Source: Gonocerus acuteangulatus (Eukaryota > Arthropoda > Insecta > Hemiptera > Coreidae). From it: a stretch of 64,000 bases of DNA. The notes beneath the pieces are model-generated. The model saw nothing but the letters and a program-made list of their open reading frames with translations, made no database searches and was not told where the DNA came from. The position numbers were made by a program, and so were the translations under genes. The stretch lies in contig OX328123.1 of the NCBI GenBank assembly GCA_946811695.1, positions 46,021,017 to 46,085,016 on the forward strand. The letters are read 5' to 3'. Positions 58,141 through 64,000 of the stretch are shown piece after piece (within the stretch, counting starts at the first letter, position 1; each line of letters opens with the position of its first letter).

Positions 58141-58655
58141 TCGTCACTAAAATTTTTTATTTTTTTTTTTTTTTTATTTTTTATATTTATTTTATGAGCT
58201 TTTCGCAACTATAGCGACTTGCTCAGAACAAACATTACACATACGTACATACATACACATCTACATGCATATATACTTAGATACAATTTGGTTATTACAT
58301 ATGTGCATACAAACACATTATTATATATATATACATCAACATCAATAATATATACATCATCATTATTATATATATATACATCAAATTATGCAAATATACA
58401 TTACACTATGTTTATATAGTTTATTCTGCTTCTAGACATAGGATAATACTATTCAGATTAAGATATAATAGAATAAATACCTTAATAAAGATATACTATC
58501 ATAGAGCATTAATAAATATATAATAGAGAAAGATAAATAAAGATATAATATAATAGAGCGTTAATAAAGATATAATAGAATAAATACATTAATAAAAAAA
58601 AAAAAAAAATGCATGCACACATGTACACACCTGCATAGACACACACATATAACAT
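58141..58655 (+). repeat. AT-rich LINE 3' UTR-like tract
   Basis: (TA)n, 'tacatcaacatcaataatat' and 'aaagatataatagaataaat' repeats, then a run of A at 58594-58609. Similar in style and position to 6613-7491. Confidence 0.45.
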
Positions 58656-58790
58656 ACTAGCTGTTACCCGGTGTGCCATGCTACACCTACTTTATATTAA
58701 ATAGGTGTTACCGGGTGTGGCATGCTACACATGTTTCATATTAAATACCTGTTACCCAGCATGTCATGGTACTCCTACTTTATATTATAT
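58656..58790 (+). repeat. 'Actagctgttacccg' repeat start, tandemly iterated
   Basis: 'gttacccggtgtgccatgct' recurs three times at about 60-bp spacing (58669, 58708, 58750), each followed by 'acttta(tatt)'. It is the start motif of the dispersed repeat at 37729. Confidence 0.6.
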
Positions 58791-59524
58791 ATTAAAATGA
58801 ATGATTATATGACACTTGTTCAAATTATGAGAAAGTAAGTTTATAAGTTGAGAGCTCAGTTAAAAAAATTATTTTTCAAATTTTCACTGAATGTGGGGTG
58901 GAAAATAAATTAACCCTTATTTTAAAAAGTATACTGGAATCATGTAATTGTAGTACCACTTTAAAGAAAATCCTAACCAAACTACCTGTGTATAATTTTT
59001 TAAAGAAAATAATGTGTGGTCCATATATAAATATATATTAAAAAATAGCAACAAAATGAAGCATTTAATTAAGGTTATACTTACTTAGTTATAAGTTTTA
59101 ATCTAGTATAACTGAAACTATTCTTTATTTGTATTGTTTTTGTTTTTTTAAATATAATATTAATATGTTATGTTCTATACCTTTTCATGTAATAATCTGT
59201 AACTAAGGTTTTTCTTTCTATGATTGAAAAAGTAATTGATGCAGGATTTATGTTAATTGAGCCAAAAGGAAAGTATTAAAAACTTTTTGTTCCAAATAAA
59301 CTTTCACATTTTGTTGTTGACATTTTCCATTATATTAAAGCTTCTCTTTCAAATCTTAAGGCTTATGAGCTCTTCTTTAAGGATAGCCCTTTTGTCATAG
59401 GAAATAGGGGTATCTAAGAAAAACAAATTTAGATATTTTTGTTGCAGCTATAGACAACAATGAATTAAAGCTATTTGGGAATTTCAATAAGGACTTATAC
59501 TAAATAAATTAAAGGGGGATTAAT
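58791..59524. other. No recognised gene; weak coding-like stretch
   Basis: The plus-strand frame at about 59219-59415 is fairly protein-like, with one internal stop, but matches no family I recognise. Confidence 0.3.
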
Positions 59525-59529
59525 TTGAT

Positions 59530-59889
59530 TTGGCGAGGGGTCGAGGTTAGCTCAGTGGTAGAGCACTGGACAAATAAACTGGAGCACCTGAGATCGAATC
59601 TCGAGCAAACAATAAAGATTTTTTCTTCTAATGTCTTCGTTCTTGGGTTGAATTTGGCCTCACTGGCAGTCCCTAGGCCAACCCAGCCTTTAATAAATTT
59701 ACCAATGGATACCCTGGGTGCTAATGGCTTGAGGTGTCGGAGCAGCCTAGGGGAAAATCAGGCGGCTGGAGCATAGTACTGACCACACTATCTCCCTAGT
59801 GTGCTGTACAGTCATGAATCAGATTCCTCTATAGTATCTGCCACTTAGGGTCCTCGTGGCCTTTCTTTTTCTTTTTTTTTTTTTTTTTG
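59530..59889 (+). mobile_element. tRNA-derived SINE family B
   Basis: The tRNA-like head has A box TTAGCTCAGTGG (59547-59558) and B-box-like AGATCGAATCT (59591-59601). The unrelated body includes 'gggtgctaatggcttgaggt', and the tail 'actatctccctagtgtgc' through 'cctcgtggcc' then a T-rich run. The tail is shared with 38856-38972. It differs from family A in both head and tail. Confidence 0.7.
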
Positions 59890-60736
59890 ATTTTGCAACA
59901 ATATTGTGCTCAAATTGCAAGCGTATTTAAATAATGGAGTAGTCAGAGGATATAAATATCTCAGACAAAAGAAAGCAGATATAAAAATGTAATAAAACTG
60001 CAAGGTGTAAATATGTCAATAATAAAGAGGCTTGGCATATTTCGATTAATAGAAAATTGCATGGAAAATTCAATTCACCTGGGGGGGGGATAAATGAAAG
60101 AATTCATTTTAATAAGAAGGAAATGTTTTAAAGACAATTCCATGACAGCAAATTAAAATGATATAAATTTAAATATTAAAAGTGAAATTAAGTTAGGCTT
60201 GCGATGGACAAAACGTTATGAAACAATAAAAATGATATAAAACTCCATGGTTGCTGCCTTCTCCTTAATGGAACATATTTTTTTAAAGGTTCTAAAATTG
60301 AGGGCTTGGAGGAATAATTTATGATAATAAAGTAAATATTTTTGGTACAAATCTAGAAGAGGATGTAATTGATTCCTTCTGGAAGTTATTCATAATGGGT
60401 ATTACTACCATATTTTTTAAAATTAAATGTGCCTTTTGACCCTTTTTATAATTAAAATTGTTGAGATAAGAAATTATTTAAAAGTAGTAAAAGTGTGGGA
60501 GATTCATAAAAGCATGTCAAGTTCATATCCATTTATTACATACACAAACAGCAAGATGTACATCACTTCACATTATAAATTGTATAACCGACAAAAATGT
60601 TCCTCCCTAAGGCAGGAAGTATGAACAATATATGAAATATAAAATATCAAATTTAACATATTTCTGAATTTCTCAAATGTTTCTTTACACAATGAGTTTT
60701 TAAGCATGTCTCCAATATATTCATTTGACTCAAATG
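59890..60736. other. No recognised feature
   Basis: AT-rich; the right end may still belong to the decayed Copia element on the minus strand. Confidence 0.35.
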
Positions 60737-60784
60737 TTAGACAACTCCATTTTTTTCAATTGAAAAAAAATGGAGTTGTCCAAC
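60737..60784. repeat. Short perfect-stem hairpin in the Copia remnant
   Basis: 'acaactccat' plus T-run and 'gaaaa' plus 'tggagttgt' form an inverted repeat of about 20 bp around AATT (centre near 60759). Confidence 0.8.
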
Positions 60785-60799
60785 TTTGATACCAATCTC

Positions 60800-61570
60800 C
60801 TCAAATATACACTTCCGAATTGATTTTACCATTTAAGAATGCAGTCTCTATGTCCAACTGGTCAACATTTTGCATTTACAACTTTCTTATTTTCAACTAA
60901 ATCCCAAGTATTATTTTGTTTAAAACTATACATTTGTATTTATCCAAGGCTTTCATCTAAAAATAAATCAAGTCCGGTTCCTTTTCTTTATTAAAATTTT
61001 TCATCAGTTCCCACTAACCTAGTTATTAACTAATCATCATCATCAACATGCATAGTGACTATGATTTTATTGTTCAAAAGTACTCCCGAGCTTCACTATA
61101 ACGGATTAAAATGCAAATATTCACCTTCTTACCCCATTTAAAAGTCGTTATTTGTTCTGGTTTCTTAAGAACAACTTTACTACCATATAAACGTAACTTA
61201 GAAACATCTGGTTTCTTTCCAAATATATTTTATAGGATGTTTTATTCTCAATGGTTTTAGCTAAAGTGCGATTTTTCAAATAAGTTGCTCCACAAACAAT
61301 TTTTGGCCAAAACTTTTTTACAACAATAGATTCTGCCAGTAAACAATGACATATATTCATAATTGTTCTAAAAAATTGGTCAGCAGTTCCCTTTAATTTG
61401 TGAATATATGAGGGCATGGATTAATTTAGGTACTCTTATTCTTTGTAAAAGCATAAATCATACTATTTAAATATTCCTTACCATTGTCACATCTCATAAT
61501 TTTAATTCTCTTATTGGTTAATTTTCCAAGCAATTAAACACTTATTTATATTCTATATTAACACCATGTA
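60800..61570 (-). pseudogene. Copia-type retrotransposon pol fossil (integrase to RT)
   Basis: Minus-strand order: RCDNGKEYLNS (integrase catalytic Asp), then GTADQFFRTIMNICHCLLAE, KKFWPKIVCGATYLKNRTLA, an ILIRYSEA and LLNNKIIVT segment typical of the region after Copia integrase, NTWDLVEN at the start of RT, and QLDIETAFLNGKINSEVYI, the first RT catalytic block. The RT segment between NTWDLVEN and QLDIETAF is much shorter than normal, so there is an internal deletion. Several stops and shifts are present. No LTRs were identified. Confidence 0.82.
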
Positions 61571-61595
61571 TGGCATAACTAAAAGATGAAAATAG

Positions 61596-62378
61596 ACAAA
61601 CAAAGGTTAAAACTGAAATGTTTTAAAACACAGTTTTAACGAAATGTTTCGAAAAAGATTTGTTAAAAACATAAACCGTTTAAATGTATTTGCAAGCTTT
61701 TACTAAGCAAATGCATGTGATAAAACGGAGGCATAAATTAATTATTAAAGGCATAGTTTTTAATAAGCAATAAAATAGCATAGTAACAAAAATAGTAAAC
61801 AAAGGGAATGGAAGTTAAACTTATAGTTCTACTTACTTGACTTACATGGTTATAAGATAAATGAAAACACCAAACTTAAAAAAGTTTGATACAGACACAT
61901 TTGCAAACTTTATGAAGTTTGATTAACGCACGTTTGAAAACTTAAAAAGTTGGCAGACACTTAAAAAAGTTTCATGAAACTTAAAAAGTTAGATGTATGA
62001 ATGTTAGATATAATCACTAAGGCTAAAAAAAGAAAAAATGTTCAAGCTTAAAACGTAAATGTTTTAGAGCGAAAAATGGCTTCTAAGCCCAGTGTTGTCC
62101 TACAGAAATAAATTTATGTTATACGATATATTTACTTTTTATTACTTTAAGATAGACTTAAAAGACTAAAAGATAGGCTTAAAAAATGTTCAAACTTAAA
62201 AAAGTTCAAAGTTAAAAAAGTTTGATACACACGTTTGCAAACGTAATGTAATTTAAATTGTAATTTCTAATTAAACAAACAAAGGTTAAAACTGAAATGT
62301 TTTAGAACAAAGTTTTAACGAAATGTTTCAAAAAAGATTTGTTAAAAACTTAAACCGTTTAAATGTATTTTCAAGCTT
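61596..62378 (+). repeat. 104-bp direct repeat pair
   Basis: 61596-61699 and 62275-62378 match with few differences ('acaaacaaaggttaaaactg' to 'caagctt'), offset 679 bp. Between them 'agcccagtgttgtc' and several 'aaaaagtttgata' phrases recur. This may be noncoding debris of the adjacent retroelement. Confidence 0.75.
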
Positions 62379-62689
62379 AATTCTGTCGCAAAACTGAATA
62401 ACACCTAAGAGCCCAGTGTTGTCTTACTTGATATATACTTCTTAAACAGAAATATGATTTTTCTCCAAATTCTGAGAATATAAGGCTATTTTGAGAATAG
62501 GTAAAACTTTAAAAGAAGTTAAAATAAAATTCTAAAAATAAGTATAACTTAAAAAAAAGTAAAACAAAAACAAAAAGAAAGTAAAACTTAAAAAAAAGAA
62601 GAGTTTTGTTGGCTTGCTAATTTCCATCTATATTGCCGTTCTTCTTTGAAGAAGTTGCAACACTGGAAGAAAATGGCTATTTCGGAGAA

Positions 62690-62912
62690 TTTACTCCTTC
62701 ATAAATGACATTTTCGAAGGCGTAACTCCCGAACTGTGAATCCTAGAAGATTTTGAGCTAGACTACGAGATTTCCCGGATCAAGACGTATCTATGTGCGA
62801 AGTGTGGTCAATATCAGACAAACGGTGTGGATTTGTATAAGGAACAAACAAACAGACAAACAGACAAACAGACAAACAGACAGACACGTGATTTTTATAT
62901 ATATAGATAAAT
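62690..62912 (+). repeat. 3' end of the 'actagc' dispersed repeat
   Basis: 'gagatttcccggatcaagac', 'aaacggtgtggatttgtata', an (ACAGACAA)n run and 'gacacgtgatttttatata' match 38210-38320 in order. Confidence 0.65.
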
Positions 62913-63004
62913 TAACAATGGTATATTTTTTATATAAATAATAATGGTATATAAAAACAAATCTCTATGGGTTGTTTTCACTCTTCTTCCTTTCTAAATG
63001 TATG

Positions 63005-63690
63005 CTATAATCTGGTTAGTAAGTTTGTCTTGTTTAGGTAGTTCAATATCTCATCGATATATTTGCTTCCATCGCCGAGTAATTCAGTCATATTGTAAGG
63101 TAAGTCATAGTTTTGTCGCTGTAAACATTCAGTCAGTATGTGCTTTATAGTCAGCGGTGTGTTACACTGTGTACATGTCGGTCTGTCCTGTCTTGTCATG
63201 AGATAAGAGTGTGTCAGTCGGGAATGGCCAATTCTTAAGCGGCATAATATCACTTCGTCTCTTCTATTATCCCTTTTGCTTGAAGGCCATTCACTTACTG
63301 TTCGTTTGATTTCTCGAAGTTTGTTATCCGTCGTCATGTGCCAGGCTTCATCCCACTTCTCTGTAACAAATCTTCTGGCTTCAGTTTGCATATCTTGTAA
63401 TGTAACTCCGTGTATGTCTAGTTGGTTTTGTCTTACCGTCGTCCGAGCCAGTACGTCAGCTTGAGTGCTTTTTCCTATGTCCTCATGTCCTGGGAGCCAA
63501 TATATTGTTATTTCTTTATTCGTCCGGTGTATCTGTTCTAGTATGTTCATAATGATGGGATTGTCGTTGTACATGTTTTGTAGTCCATGTATTGAGCTGA
63601 GTGAGTCCGTAAAAATTGTTATTTTTGGTAGTTGAATGTGGTGTGCATTTTCCAGTGCAAGGTGAATGGCGTGCAGCTCAGCAGCTACTT
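63005..63690 (-). pseudogene. LINE ORF2 fragment: RNase H and C-terminal tail
   Basis: From about 63690 the minus strand reads AAELHAIHLALENAH, FTDSLSSIHGLQ and YWLPGHEDIGKSTQADVLAR: the last three RNase H acidic positions with the WLPGH motif. The tail RRDEVILCRLRIGHSRLTHS and CTQCNTPLTIKHILTEC (complete CCHC) follow, with a stop at 63005. The frame is open but lacks everything upstream, cut at about 63690. It is closest to the truncated LINE at 5276-6612 and shows what that copy lost. Confidence 0.82.
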
Positions 63691-64000
63691 ACACACATAA
63701 ATAGCAGAATAAGCAGAATAAATACTTACACGCAGAATAAATACTCACTAAAATTAAATACCAACACAACCACGGCACATCATTTTCTACCCTCACACAT
63801 GAAATCCTATATCCAAACATTATGTTTCCAGCGAAAATGTTTTTAATTTTCACTAATATTAAACCACTGAGTTGCGCTGCATGGTATTAAACGTCACTCT
63901 AATATTGACCAACAAACGTTCACGTTGGTAGTAAATTACCAACTCGAAGGGTACCTAATATTATAATATTATCGAAACGATTGAACAATGAAAACATTAT
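63691..64000. other. No recognised feature
   Basis: AT-rich sequence to the window end; nothing recognised. Confidence 0.4.

Noticed and set aside
59219..59415. Possible exon
   Set aside because: It has an internal stop, no recognisable family and no splice context.
59536..59606. A functional tRNA gene with TTAGCTCAGTGG
   Set aside because: The B box is weak, arms do not close well, and a SINE tail shared with 38856-38972 follows.

Overview
The window is AT-rich eukaryotic DNA, most likely from an arthropod. It is almost entirely repetitive: LINEs with CCHC gag and APE/RT/RNase H polyproteins, Penelope-like elements (PLEs) with GIY-YIG endonuclease, a Copia fossil, tRNA-derived SINEs, MITEs, foldback elements, a satellite and many (AT)n tracts. 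I found no convincing single-copy host gene. The species cannot be named from this sequence alone.

Layout. 0-3 kb: a PLE inverted dimer (739-2804) sits inside an older MITE. 4.6-7.5 kb: a mosaic of LINE 3' fragments. 7.9 kb: a full tRNA-SINE. 9.6-23.2 kb: four copies of one microsatellite-bearing, Helitron/Helentron-like non-autonomous family (called HINE-like here), carrying a nested R1-type LINE fragment and nested MITEs, with PLE debris between copies. 23.3-25.7 kb: a spacer-free PLE palindrome. 26.2-27.7 kb: a foldback element. 28.8 kb: a minimal PLE inverted pair. 29-32 kb: SINEs, an old HINE-like copy and a hAT-like MITE. 33.0-34.7 kb: a satellite of exactly sixteen 103-bp units. 35.9-39.8 kb: two fossils of one uncharacterised arthropod protein family and a long-tailed SINE. 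41.7 kb: another MITE. 42.2-53.0 kb: two more HINE-like copies facing tail to tail, one split by a complete 6.1-kb LINE with both ORFs open and a target-site duplication (TSD). 55.8-56.6 kb: a 90-bp tandem array of a leucine-tRNA-like unit. 57.8-63.7 kb: LINE fragments, a second SINE family and a Copia integrase/RT fossil.

How the parts relate. The LINE at 42.9-49.0 kb ends in a short hairpin plus oligo(A). The same hairpin, with compensatory base changes, ends the tRNA-SINEs, so this LINE or a close relative probably mobilises them. Three PLE insertions are head-to-head inverted pairs, and their termini carry hammerhead-ribozyme-like motifs, one of them nearly ideal. The HINE-like copies share a 5' end, a 3' hairpin ending in CTAA, and an internal (AT)n tract. 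Two pairs lie tail to tail with unrelated spacers. Of the elements seen, only the 6.1-kb LINE looks potentially autonomous.
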